Below, piece by piece: positions 1 through 11,222 of a stretch of 64,000 bases of DNA. The stretch's first letter is position 1. Every line of letters begins with the position of its first letter. Under the pieces are notes generated by a model. It did no database searches, was not told where the DNA came from, and saw only the letters and a list, made by a program, of their open reading frames with translations. The stretch comes from Progne subis subis (taxonomy: Eukaryota > Chordata > Aves > Passeriformes > Hirundinidae): assembly GCA_022316685.1 (NCBI GenBank), contig JAKJHU010000183.1, forward strand, positions 62,001-126,000, read 5' to 3'. The translations under genes were made by a program, and so were the position numbers.

Positions 1-261
1 CTCTGCTCTCTGGGTGCACAGCAGGAGACTCAGGCTCCAAAATCCCACAAAAGTGGCATATTAATGGGAGAGATCATGAGATTTCTGGCAGGGCCACAGG
101 CAGGGGATGCACAAGCGCTGGTTTCTTCTTTGTCTCATCCTTTTGGCTGTTCCCAGCTGTGTTTCCTCATCAGCGCCCCAATTAGGTAAAGCAGGAAGAC
201 AAAGGAAAAAAGCTCTGAAACAGGTGTGGGAGACAGTGGGCTGGGGTTTCTTTCTCTGTAA

Positions 262-283
262 TTTTTTTTTTTTTTTTTTTTTT
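262..283. repeat. Poly-T run (22 T)
   Basis: This is an uninterrupted T homopolymer followed by CCCCAG. It resembles a splice acceptor, but no exon follows that I can support. Confidence 0.9.
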
Positions 284-647
284 CCCCAGTAAGTAATGAC
301 AACAAAACCCACAGCTATTCAGGATTTCTTGTATCACAAGAAAGGGCTCCACAGGTAGATAAGCCACCTTAATAAAAACTGTACAAGCATCTTGCAGAAA
401 ACACATTTTCTACAGGGGCAACCCAAACCTTCTGGGAGCGAAGTACCTAAAGTGACCACTCAGACATATCCAAATAAAACCTCTAAGAACACCATTAGAT
501 GTCACATGAACGACATGAATGACAAACTTTCTTCTCCTCAGAGATATTTCTCATTGGATATGGACACAGGGTAATTAGTGGGAGTTATCTGCAACCCCAG
601 CGTTATGTTAACTTACTGGGGGGATGTTTCAGATAATTGCAGCATTA

Positions 648-818
648 TAGAATCATGAAATGGTTTGGGTTGGAAGGGATCTGAAACCTCATCTCATTCC
701 ACACCCCCTGCCATGGGCAGGGACACCTTCCACTGTCCCTGGGGTTGCTCCAAGCCCCATCCAGCCTGGCCTTGGACACTTCCAGGGATCCAGGGGCAGC
801 CACAGCTTCTCTGGGCAA
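648..818 (-). mobile_element. CR1 LINE 3' end fragment
   Basis: Read on the minus strand this is the typical avian CR1 tail. It runs from the CCCAGAGAAGCTGTGG-type block, through the CCTGGAAGTGTCCAAGG and GGAAGGTGTCCCTGCC blocks, to the AACCCAAACCATTTCATGATTC terminus. It is truncated far downstream of any reverse transcriptase sequence, as most CR1 copies are. Confidence 0.9.
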
Positions 819-3336
819 GCAGCTTTCCCAAGGCCATTCCATAAGGAACATCACTTTCCTTCAGGAGCTCCATGAGCAATTCCACACCCCTTGAGATCAA
901 AGCACAGGCTGGCATCTCCCAAAAAGGACCATTCCCTCACACAAGCAGTCCTAGAGCAGTGACTTGGATAAGGAATCACTTGGCAGCAGGAGCCCAGAGG
1001 TCATCCCCCGACTCATAAAAGGCTCTGGGAGAGAGGGGAAAACACCACTGAGTGTTTTTTATGAGAGAAAATACCTTCCTTCTCCTGGAGACTGGGATTA
1101 ATTTTCTGTAACTCTGCAGAAAGGTTAAAGGGACTGTGTTCACTTTTAAACACCAAAGGCATTTAAAGCAGAGACTACCTTGACTCATTTATACTAAATT
1201 CGAAATAAATCAAAGTTATATTAACAACCACTCACCAGTGTCTTCCTCCACAATCTCTGACATCTGAGGTTTCTACCAAGCAAATAAGAAAGGTCCTGTT
1301 ACCCTCTTCCCTTAAATCAACATCCTGCAAAGCTTCACTTCACAATTACTGGAGCATCCCAGGAATAGCCATTAGCCCTTTGAAATCCTCTTGCCCTGGA
1401 AATCCTTGCTCTGCTTCTCATTATGTCCTCACATTCACAATTGTTTCAGGTTGAAAAGCAGCACATTCCATTGCTAAATTATAATACTTGCACTTTTCTT
1501 GCCCCCAGCTCTTCTCAAACGGTGTGCCCAGTGATTCAGGTGTCCATGCCTGACTGGTGGCCCCAGAGGAGCTCCAGGAGCTCAGTGTCCACCTTCTGGC
1601 TGGGACTGCAGGGAGCTCCACCAGCCAGTCCCTGGAGATCCCTCTGTAGCTGCATTTTGGCAGCGCCTTCATTCACACGTGTGGAGGGAGCTGCACCACC
1701 ACAACCTGCACAGTCCCACCTGGATAAAGCCTTCCCCAGGATTTTTTGGCATCTTTCATCTGCTCTTCCCTGCTCATCTGGGCCCTAGTTCCTGGCTCTG
1801 AGGATAAGCTGCACAGTGTAACGTTGGATTAGCAGCTATGACATGATGGACTTGTGCTTTGGAGTCATCTCACTTGAAAGTGAACCATCTGGTCCTTTCT
1901 CCATCTGTTCTTTGTCCAAGCCAAGGGCTGACTCCCTTTATTAAGCAATTAAAGATGATGGAAATGTATTCAAGCTGAATTCCCAGGAGGGAAAAAAAAC
2001 CCCACAGAAAATATTAATCATAATTATCAGTTTTGTCATTGGGAAGGTTCCCCAAGCTGAGTCTGAAATAAGGCAATTGGGACAAGAAGAGGAGAGAAAA
2101 ATCTACTCCCAAAATAATCTCTGGTGATTCATTTATCTTTGAGATCCAGGTACAGGGCAGCAGCTTCCAGCTTCTAAGGCACTGGAAAGCAAAAAAAAAA
2201 ACCCTGGAGTGGAAATATCCCCCGAAAGCAGGTTCGTACGCAAAAATCCATGAAATCAGTTTGTTGTGGGTGGATTTGTGTAGATGGCAGAGGAAGGGGG
2301 ACAAGGCTGAGGAAAGAATTCCCAGCATGAATAGGAAAGTTTTTAAAGGCAGATGTGGATATCCAGACTTGGAAAATCCAAACCCAAACAATGATGGCTC
2401 CGTTGCCTATCACAGACATAAATCCAGGGCAGAGTTCCTGATTCAAGAACTTGCTTTCATCAGACGCTATTGATTAAAAACGACCAGCAGTCAAATGTTA
2501 TTTCTGGACCCAAATGGAGCTGAAGACTTCAGGTGGAAACAGCAGTCGAGCAGCTCTTGAAATTTTAACAACACATCATAAAAAACATCACCCCTGCTCA
2601 AGGTGGTACCTCTGCTCCCTGAATGCCTTTGGGACATTCTTTAACCAACATCTTCCAGACAGGTGAAAAATTAGCTCAATTATCTGCACACTCCCTCCCT
2701 CTCTGATGAGCAGAGCTGCAGAAACCCTGGGAGTGTAGCAGGTCTGGAGTTGTGGTGAGGGCTGCTCATGTGAGGAATGGGAACCTCATCTTCTCTACTG
2801 AGACCAAACCTCTTTCATAGCTGGCTTTCCAAAGGGAAGTCTTTTCTTATTTTCTCTTTCTTCCCCTCCCCTTCCCCCTCCTGCTTCATCCAGAGTCTCT
2901 TCAAGAGAGCCAAATTCCCCTTGAACATGCTAAAAGGAGGCTTGCTGGAACATCTGCTCTGCATCTGTGGAGCCAGACACATCCCCAGGCAACACTGTTA
3001 GCAGTGATGGATCTGGGAGGGAATGTGGAGCGCTGGAGAAGCATCTGCTCAGAGAGGGGAACCCAGCACATAAAACTCACCAAGTTATCTGCTGAACCTC
3101 CTGCTCTCTGCCCATTGTTCCCAGTGGACAACTGCCTCCTCCAGAGCACTTTCCAGGAGCTTTTCCCTTCCCAGTTTGGTATTTTCAAACGTCTTCTGCA
3201 TGTGCCAAATGAGCACCATCAGGTGCTCAGCTCCACAGTGACTGGGGAGCTGGAGAAGCGTCTGGAAGAGAACCTGGAGTGAGTAGTTTCTTTTGGGAGC
3301 TTTGCTTGGCCAGAACACTGGGAAATACAGCTGGGG

Positions 3337-3394
3337 TCACGGCTGGACTTGATGAACTTAAAGGTCTTTTCCAGCCTTAATGGTTCCATGACTT
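3337..3394 (+). mobile_element. Short CR1 3' end scrap
   Basis: The sequence reads GGCTGGACTTGATGAACTTAA, then AGGTCTTTTCCAGCCTTAATGG and a terminal TTCCATGACTT. This is the 3' tail of a CR1 of a different subtype from the one at 648-818. Only about 60 bases can be recognised. Confidence 0.75.
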
Positions 3395-5064
3395 CAAAGA
3401 AACCATTGCAGAGTGAAGTCCACATTGATCACTCCAAGTTCAAGCCTCAGCTCTGCCACCTCTGACTGTGGCACTTCCTGCATCCATCCCCTCCTTCCCC
3501 GTTCCTTGTTGGGATTCAGTGTCCGCCACCGTGAACGTTCACTACACCAAAATTTTGTTCTTTGGCACGCTGGCGTCAGAACAAATTATTTTCTTTGTAC
3601 ACAACTGGCACAGAATTCAGCCCTGAGCTGACCAGAGGAAGCAAGACAAACTCGAATTATTTAACAGCCATTTGTCCTCTATTGTCCAACCTTAACGATT
3701 CTGGAATTGTCGAACTTGGCATTTTCCTTTCCTATGCAGATTTACAGTTAATGGATTTCCTGTTTAATTTGCACCAAGAGAGAACAAAGGCAACCCTAAT
3801 GTTTCCTAAACTGCCACCTTCTCACAACTACTCTGCAAGAACCTTTCCGGCAGCTTGTTTTCTGCTGCCTTAAGCTTCGGGACAGGTAGAATTGCCCCAG
3901 GGGAAAAATGCCAGGTTGCTAAGAAGAGACCTTAACAGCCTGTGCCTTATCCTAAAGTCCATCCCTCTTTTCCCAGGACAAAGCTGCCAGGACTGCACCC
4001 TAAGACACTGTTAGATGGAGAACTTGAGAATCTTTCGGGATCCATGGAAAATGCAGGTCATTTCCTGCTCTCTGGCTCTTTACCTGAAGCTGCTGGGCTT
4101 TGTCCCGTCAGGAATATGCCTGTGGCTCACAATCTTTGCAGGTGTCTCTTGAAACTTCTCCACACAGCAGTAGGATGGGAGCCTGCATGCAAAGTCAAGC
4201 ACGTGATTAAGTACTTTTATAAAAATTCTTTATGACATGCTTCAGGAAAAGCATTTAGGCTTGCTCTAACTTTAAACATGATTCCTTTCCATTCACTCAA
4301 GTCCTTAAAAATACAACTTAAACTATTTCTGAATTAATTTAGACCATTGTGGAAATGAAAGAGAACAAAGCACACACATTATGTACCTGCCCTAAAGTGC
4401 TGGTGGCGCTTAACACCTTCCACCCCATGCCTGTGTTGCTGCTCTCCCAATTTCCAGCTCTTCCAGAGGTGTGGCCCACCTGCTCCACCACTCCAGGACT
4501 GCACCCAGCGTGGTTTTACGGCGCTGGTGTGAGAGGGAACATCAAATGCCCACAGAGGAAATGTGTGATTCAAGTGTTAATGGGAAATGCAGCAACCAAA
4601 GGAGGTGGTGTTGACTCAATTAATGAGGTACCACTGTGCCCCAGTTTTGCACAGCAGTGCATCCCACAGCTTCCCTCTCCAGAGGAGAAGAAGATGCCAC
4701 TGGCTCATGCTGTCAAACAGAGGACCGTGTGTTTGTGACAGCAATATAATAGCATTTTTCTTGTCCTATTAACACTTCACCAAAAAGATAAAGGACTGTT
4801 CTGATCCTTTCTCCAACTGCTCCTCACCAAACAAAATCCCTCTGTGAACCTCTTCTAAACAGGTGGAGAGACTGGACTTGTGGACGGGCTCAATAACTGC
4901 TTCAGTGGATTTTCCAGGAGAAAGTCAATAGAAATCTCATTCAGTCTTTGATTCGTTCGTTTGGTTTTGTAGTGGACAGCTAGTAAAAAGAGAAGCATGT
5001 GTACTAATTAGTTTTGAGAGGAGAAGAGGAGCTATGAAGTATTTCCTGCTGAGAAGTCATGAAG

Positions 5065-5072
5065 TATTTAAA
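5065..5072 (+). promoter_or_regulatory. Possible TATA-like box of the Fer2-like gene
   Basis: TATTTAAA lies 186 bases upstream of the start codon, which would place transcription start near 5095 and give a 5' leader of about 160 bases. It sits in the second copy of a small local duplication (ATGAAGTATTT occurs twice between 5034 and 5072). No other core promoter element stands out, so this is a weak inference. Confidence 0.25.
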
Positions 5073-5257
5073 TCCTGAGTCCCAGTGGGATTTGCAACCA
5101 TAGAAAATTTTTCCACAATCTTCCCCAAGGACACAACCAGATCTCCCAGGCCACGTTTGTTGGGGTGGGGGCTGTTAATGAAATTAGAACCCCATTTTCT
5201 TGGTAAACCATTTTAACCTGAAGTCGTGAGTATTCCTTGAGCTTGGTGCACCAGGTC

Positions 5258-5940
5258 ATGGAGGAAATTTGCTACAACTTCGAGCAGGGAGACCCTGCTC
5301 TGGAATTTCTCCTCTGGGAGCCGGCAGATCCTGACGCACAGCTGGAGAACTTCCTCCTGGAGTGCCTGGCAAAGGCCTCCTGGCCAGAGCCAGGGGGTGC
5401 TGAACTGGACAAGTGCCCTGTCCCGCTGGACCCGCCCGGGCGGCCCCGGCAGCGCCGTGCCGCCAACCTCCGCGAGCGGAGGAGGATGCTTAGCATCAAC
5501 TCGGCCTTCGAGGCGCTGCGCGGCCACGTTCCCACCTTCCCCTACGAGAAGCGCCTCTCCAAGATCGACACGCTGCGCTTGGCCATCGCCTACATCGCCC
5601 TGCTCGGCGACATCCTCCAGTCCGGCTGTGACCCCAAAGCCTACGTGGAGCAGTGCCTGAGGAGCGGCTTCCAAAGCCCCCAGAGGGCCGCCTGGGATAC
5701 GAGCGGTGAGCGAGGGATGGGCGGTGTTTGGGGGAAGCAGAGCAATCCTTGGGAATGCCAGTGGGGCGGGTTGCTTTTGGGCGGCCGCTTGTCACGCCCA
5801 AGCGGCTCTGAAACAGCACAGAAATGAACCTTCAAAAAGAGGAAATCTAAATCAACTCACAGCAGAAAACCGTAATTCACCCTCTTCTCCGCTTTGCTTT
5901 TAAGGAGGATCTTTTTCTTTCAAAAAATAGTTTAAACAAT

Positions 5941-5987
<47 letters not shown>

Positions 5988-7181
5988 CATCCTGCTAAGG
6001 GAATGGCTCCTTTTACAAAGAGGAAAGATTTTTATTCTCAGAATACATTTTTAGTCTTTTCAAGAAATTCTGATGTTGTTCTGATGGAGGCCTTAGAGAT
6101 TTTCTATGTTTTCTTTAGAAGTCTTCCTTAGCTTGTACTTGGCTGAAAAAAACACCTGGGTTTAGACACAAACTGCATTTAATTTCTTTAAACACAGATG
6201 TACCAGGAACCCAGAGCTTTTCAGGGGTTACACTTCAACATATGAACCAAGATACATAAGACAGGGCATTCAAATTTCAAACTATTTTCAAAATATGGGA
6301 AAGTAAATGTCTATTTGCAATTTATAATCTAATTATTTCTATTTTAAAGTGAAGGGCTGTTAATTCAGTTTTCCGTTCGGTTTGTACTGAATCCCTGATT
6401 TAGCTGGAATGAATTTAGGTCTTTCTTCCTCCAGAATATATTTTTCATCGGGTCACTGTGTGGTGAAGATGGGAAATTGCCCAAACTGCCAAACGCAGGG
6501 CCACAATCTCAGGAGGCAACAGGTTTTGTGCTGCTTAGAGCAGAGAAAAGCAGAGGGGGGTTCCAGTAGTTCTTGGTACTTAGCATTTTAAGTTAATTAA
6601 TCCCCTTTCCAAGTCCATATGTTCCTTTGGATGTACGTGTATACGTCCATGCTCCTTTGGACCTTGGAAATGGGCCTTCAAAATGAACCTTCAAAAAGTA
6701 CAGCACAAATAAGGAAAGAGAGAAGTCAGTGAATAGAAATATTCCTCTTTCATATTAGAGGGAAGTGCCAAAGGGACAGGGCCTGCAGGGGGAAATTAAT
6801 CAGTTTACTTGAAAAGAAAAGTTGATGGAGTTTTTTCTCCTTTCCTGTTAATTCCCATTATCTGGATGACTGGGAAAATGACTCCTGATATACCAGTGAT
6901 TATACCTCCCTCGACTACAGAAAAAAAATTATATTTTAGTGGCCAGCTTCCCCCGCCTTTAACAAATTTTAAACTACACAAATATTTCTCGCTGGTATCC
7001 CCCTTTTGCCACCCTTCCTGTCCTTTTCAGCTTGGAAAGACCCAATTGAATGAGGCTCTTCTTCCGGAGAGGACGGATAGTTGACTTGTTAAAGGTTAAT
7101 TTAAATGTTGAAATGATCGTGCTTTCCTCTCTCCCTTGTGCAGATCTGACAGCCCGCCTGTCCTGGGTAAAGTGGGATTAA
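5258..7181 (+). CDS. Fer2-like bHLH transcription factor (PTF1A/FERD3L group), two exons, 161 aa
   Basis: Predicted CDS is 5258-5705 joined to 7144-7181. ATG 5258 is the first ATG after an in-frame TGA at 5219 and has G at -3 and G at +4. The bHLH spans about residues 63-121: basic segment with [14 protein letters not shown] (Glu73, Arg76), helix 1 [12 protein letters not shown], loop VPTFPYE, helix 2 [35 protein letters not shown] and DTLRLAI are hallmarks of the Fer1/Fer2/Fer3 (PTF1A/FERD3L) group; SINSAF plus [13 protein letters not shown] fits Fer2 best, as I recall. After the bHLH comes [13 protein letters not shown], then WDTS at the exon end. The phase-1 splice adds [12 protein letters not shown] and a stop, giving a tryptophan-rich tail I recall from insect Fer2. 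The N-terminus is acidic with no other domain. Expected role: nuclear DNA-binding factor that binds E-boxes as a dimer with a class I bHLH (E) protein. It lies 31 kb upstream of TWIST2 on the same strand. Exon 1 bHLH identity is firm; subfamily and exon 2 are inference. Confidence 0.85.
5706..7143 (+). other. Intron of the Fer2-like gene
   Basis: The donor is GCG/GTGAGC at 5706. The acceptor is a strong pyrimidine tract (GCTTTCCTCTCTCCCTTGTGCAG) ending at 7143. Intron length is 1438 bases, phase 1. Without splicing, exon 1 reads through to a stop at 5825-5827 and gives 189 aa ending in low-complexity sequence. The spliced form instead completes a DLTARLSW motif, which favours splicing. The intron carries a 41-base poly-A run. 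Confidence 0.7.
5946..5986. repeat. Poly-A run (41 A)
   Basis: This uninterrupted run of 41 A lies inside the Fer2-like intron and is the longest pure homopolymer in the window. It has no recognisable retroposon body on its 5' side. Confidence 0.95.
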
Positions 7182-7529
7182 GGAAAGGCTTTAAAAGGCA
7201 GCAAAACCTGAGGCCTGGAGTGCTGGATGCCAGCTGCTCAATTCCCAGCACTGCAAGTGAGAACTCTGCGCTAAACGACCTCACTCATTGTCCCAGAGCA
7301 CCTCCCCAGCACATTTCCAGCACCCAGCCCCTTTTCTCTGTTGATTCAGCACTCTCTAAGGGCCTTCTGCTTCTCTTTCTCCCTGCTGATATACCTGCAC
7401 TCACTTAAAAACAACAAAACATTAAACACCAGTGCCAGCATAACCACAGCCCCAACATTTTCTCTTTCACTGGATGACGATTATGTCCAAATCCCATTTC
7501 TAGCATGTGAGAAACAAGATCATAAGGAA

Positions 7530-7535
7530 AATAAA
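7530..7535 (+). terminator. Possible poly(A) signal of the Fer2-like gene
   Basis: AATAAA lies about 350 bases after the stop codon and is followed by a GT-rich stretch near 7582-7600 (GGTGATGGTTGTG). It is the first canonical signal downstream of the inferred stop. Without transcript data it is only a candidate. Confidence 0.3.
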
Positions 7536-7679
7536 CTAAGCAACACCTGTGAAAATCTAGTGCTTGGCTTAAGATATCCAGGGTGATGGTTGTGAAAGTT
7601 ACCAGTGATTCAGAGACCATTAAAGTCCAGGAGGTGAGACATGGCTCTGTAGATATCCAAAATTTCTCAGAAATCTTCA

Positions 7680-7905
7680 CAGAATCCCAGAGAGGTTTGG
7701 GTTGGAAGGGACCCTAAAGCTCATCTCATTCCCACCCCCTGCCATGGGCAGGAACACCTTCCACTGTCCCAGGTTGCTCCAAATCCCAATGTCCATCCTG
7801 ACCTGGAACACTTCCAGGGATCCAGGGGCAGCCAGAGCTTCTCTGGGCACCCTGTGCCTCACCACCCTCAATCTGAAACCATTTTGCCTTAATGTTCTCT
7901 ATCAT
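7680..7905 (-). mobile_element. CR1 LINE 3' end fragment
   Basis: On the minus strand this contains the CCCAGAGAAGCTCTGGC, CCTGGAAGTGTTCCAGG and AGGGTCCCTTCCAACCCAAACC blocks, ending in TGGGATTCTG. It extends further 5' than the copy at 648, into a degraded segment facing the ATGGTTTCAGATTGAGG region. Confidence 0.9.
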
Positions 7906-9424
7906 GGCATTTCATAGCAAGAAATAAAATAAAATGCATTTATTATTTATCGTTCTCAATAGTTCATCTCACAGCTCCCACCTCTGTGAAGCAAAAGCTC
8001 ATCAGGAACTGAGCTTTTGCTCTGGTTGATGGTTTTGGGGGAGGTGAAGAGGGGCCTTAGAGGGGGGAACTGTGATGAACCTTCTTAGCTTTTCAATTTT
8101 TCTGTCAACACGAAAAAGGGAATTTCATCTTGGGTACAACAATGTATTTCATTCAATTCAGAATAAAACATGGAATCTCACATTTTGACTCTGCTTTCTC
8201 ACCCATTTAAGACAATCGGATGCATTTTTACAGGAAATAGCACCCGAAAACATTAAAATCTTTAAAAAAAGAAACACCTGAAAATGCATTTTTCTACTTT
8301 TACCTACTTCTCTACTCTGGAAATGCTGGTCCTCCATGTCATCAACGTGTCACAGCACCCCTGGAGCAGCTATCACATTGTCATCTTCGTGGTGAGACAA
8401 CGGCTCAGTGGGACCACAGCCAGGGCTGAGAGTTCCACACCCATCTCAGTGGCCCAAACAGTGCCCAAATAATCCCAGTAGGGATTTCCAGGTGTTTTCA
8501 TCAGGATCTTTATTTCTTCAAGGTCCCACTGATGTCAACTCAGCTGCCCTCAGTCAGAGCCCTCAGGTCACATCCCACAGTCATCAGGGTACAAAAATGC
8601 CTCTCCAGGGTTGTCAGGGCTGCTGGGGGAATCATCTCCAGTCAGGGCTAAAAAGTCCTTCACCCCCACCTAATTTTGGGCATCCAGAATCCCTCTGTCC
8701 AGCTACCCTTCATTTCAAAGATTTGAATGTCGGCCTGGCTTTTCTCTACCCTGCAGCAGAGCTTTGTGCTGGGCATGGGACAGTAATGCCACGTCTTGAA
8801 ACAAATATTTGCTGCAGGTACCTGGTTACAAGCAGAAATCTCTCTTTGCCTTTTGCTACAATCTAGAAATCCTGGATAACTGCTTTGTAAACAAGCTGGA
8901 AGTGTGCAGTAGCAGCAGGAAAGCACATCCACAGAAAGGTGATTTTGGGGGACCTTTCAGGTCCAGGCAAGCACTGCTTGTTTGGATGGACAGCACACCT
9001 GGAGAAGCCACTGGCATGAAAAGCATCGTAAAGATAGAGCAGGAAGATTTGTTCTGGGTCAGAGCTTTTCCTCCGCATGCATCCAGCTGAGGAAGGAAGA
9101 AGTCCTCCAGCTGAAGCCCTCATGAGATGCCAACACCCACCACTGGTGCTCCACACTCAGACAGCCATGCCAGGATGGACAGAAATATCTGCTGAGTTTC
9201 CCACAGCCCAGTTCTGCCAGCACCACCACGGAATTCCAACAGGATTCGCCAGCTGGGCTGGGCTCTGCAGGTTGGCAAGCTCTGCCTGCTGTGGGGTCAC
9301 TCTCACCTGTCCCCGCTGCTGCCAAGGAATCGTCACACAAATGTGATGATCACATGTTGGGATTTGATGGTAACTCCAAGCTTGGAAAAACCACAGCAAA
9401 TAAACGCTCCAGCGGGATATGTAA

Positions 9425-9500
9425 GGACTAGGGCTTGGGTTAGAGTCAAAATCAGAAATAAAACGTTCCTTTTTGGAGCTGAAACCCTAACCTTGGGCTC
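9425..9500. repeat. Telomere-like hexamers in opposed orientation
   Basis: CTAGGG-CTTGGG-TTAGAG (9429-9446 region) gives three consecutive hexamers close to TTAGGG. About 40 bases later AACCCTAACCTTGGG carries the complementary strand motif. The match is short and could be chance. Confidence 0.3.
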
Positions 9501-11042
9501 TCGGATCAATGAGTAGGAGTCAATACATTTATTGCCACTGATGAAGATGTTTCTCCTCGCACAAACCCTGATTGACGCTGGTGTCGTTCTATCACCTTCA
9601 GCAAAGCCACATTGGATTTATGCTGACTGATGCTGACTGGAGGGGACAGTCCACCTCTGTCTGCCTGGAGTCTGGCAGGCTCTTCCAGCTGATGCTCCAC
9701 TCAGAATTACTAAGGCAAAGGTGGCTTTTTAGGTGATGTGGCATTAAATCATTTGGATGCAACTGGCTGTGAAAGAATCAGGTCAGTCTCTGATGGTCCC
9801 ATTAACTTCATGCAGATAAAAGCAAATCAAGAGGGCTCCATCTCTCTCCAGCTGAGGGAAGCCAAACTGGTGCTATGGCTCCGTTTCCTGCTAAACTGAG
9901 CAAAAGCAAGTTGGCTCTTCAGGGATTTTTTTTTTTCTAGGAAAGCCATTCCTGAATAGCTCCAGGGCTGGACACACATTAGTTCTTGAACAACCCTTCC
10001 CTTTTCTGATTGAACTTCAGTTCCTGCATGTGGACTACAAGCCAGAGAGATGAGGGGGAAGTGATTTCTGTGCAGGATATTTACTCTCTGTGCCAATCCG
10101 GGAGAACTGCTGAGTGCAGATTTTGTGTATATGCTCCATGTCCACCCACCCTCTCTCCTCCAGTTCTGGCTCATTCCTTGGGTCACAGCTCTCCTGCCAA
10201 GAGGCCTGACTGGCAGCACAGTGAGATTCTCTGATGGGGAACTGGTAGTTACCCTCATTTTTCTGTTCCTTCATCTCATGTCCCGAACCCTGACATTTTA
10301 TTCCAGGAATAAATGACATAAATCCCACGGTGCACACACAGCCTGATTGTACAGCAGCCCATATACCCTTGCACAGAAGACTCTAAGACGACTTTATGAA
10401 GACCTATGCAAGGCTCCTCAGTCCATAGCACATTCCCAAACACAGAATCCCAATGACCAACCTGGTTCAAGGGTCAGGCTCTACCTTCCTGGTCTTCCTC
10501 AGCTCTGCTTCCACTGCAGCACAGCACAGGTCAGCTCTGCTTTTCCTTGTCATCTCACGAAGCAGCAGGATCCTCTCACCAGCAGTTCCACATCCAAACC
10601 TCCCATGGAAGCTTGCCAGGAGGTGCTGAGGAGTGGTACCCTCGTCTTCCAGCCTCTGAGGAGCAGCTAAGGGGCCCGAGAGCAGCAGGAGAATTGCTCG
10701 TTCCAAACACAGCCCAGTTTCCAGCCCGACGCTCCCCTTGCCAAGAAAAGTGAGAATTTTTTGTTACACCTTCCTTCTTCCAAAAGTAAACTGCTGAGCC
10801 TTTCTGGAACAATACTCTGGAGTTCTCCATCAACCTGGAAACCCTGGAACAAAAGGAATCACAACCCCACCGTGAGCTGTTCTTTTGAGAAGGTGTTGGT
10901 TATTTCAGGGACAATTTGGAGGTTTCAAAGGACAATTTGGTTTTCTAATTTTTTATTTTTTTTTTTGGCCACAGGCCCACAACAGCAAGTTTTCATTTCT
11001 GAGTCACGTGGCGTACTAGAAGGTGTCCCTGCCAGTGGTGGG

Positions 11043-11222
11043 GGGTTTGGGTTGGAAGGGACCCAAAAGATCATCCCATTCCACCCCTTTCCACAGACAC
11101 AGACACCTTCCACTGTCCCAGCTTGCTCCAAGCCCCATCCAACCTGGCCTTTGAGGCTCCCAGGGATCCAGGGGCAGCCACAGCTTCCCTGTGCCAGGGC
11201 ATCACCACCCTCACAGGGAAGG
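11043..11222 (-). mobile_element. CR1 LINE 3' end fragment
   Basis: The minus strand shows the CCTGTGAGGGTGGTGATGCCC block, then GCTGTGGCTGCCCCTGGATCC, GCTTGGAGCAAGCTGGGACAG and a terminal GGTCCCTTCCAACCCAAACC. It is a truncated CR1 tail with no coding sequence. Confidence 0.9.

Larger units (their letters stand above)
1..5064. other. Intergenic DNA upstream of the Fer2-like bHLH gene
   Basis: I see no supported gene here. Short open frames lack recognisable domains, splice context or a sustained coding character. The stretch contains a poly-T run at 262-283, an antisense CR1 3' end at 648-818 and a small sense CR1 3' end at 3337-3394. The rest is unremarkable single-copy sequence of mixed composition in which I recognise nothing. 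Confidence 0.6.

Noticed and set aside
5237..5257. Upstream TTG start adding seven residues to the Fer2-like protein
   Set aside because: TTG is not a normal start in vertebrate nuclear genes and ATG 5258 has a good context. An in-frame stop lies at 5219.
5258..5827. Calling the first gene FERD3L or PTF1A
   Set aside because: Helix 1 and helix 2 differ from the FERD3L pattern I recall, and the protein lacks the long PTF1A N-terminus. The symbol is left blank rather than forced.
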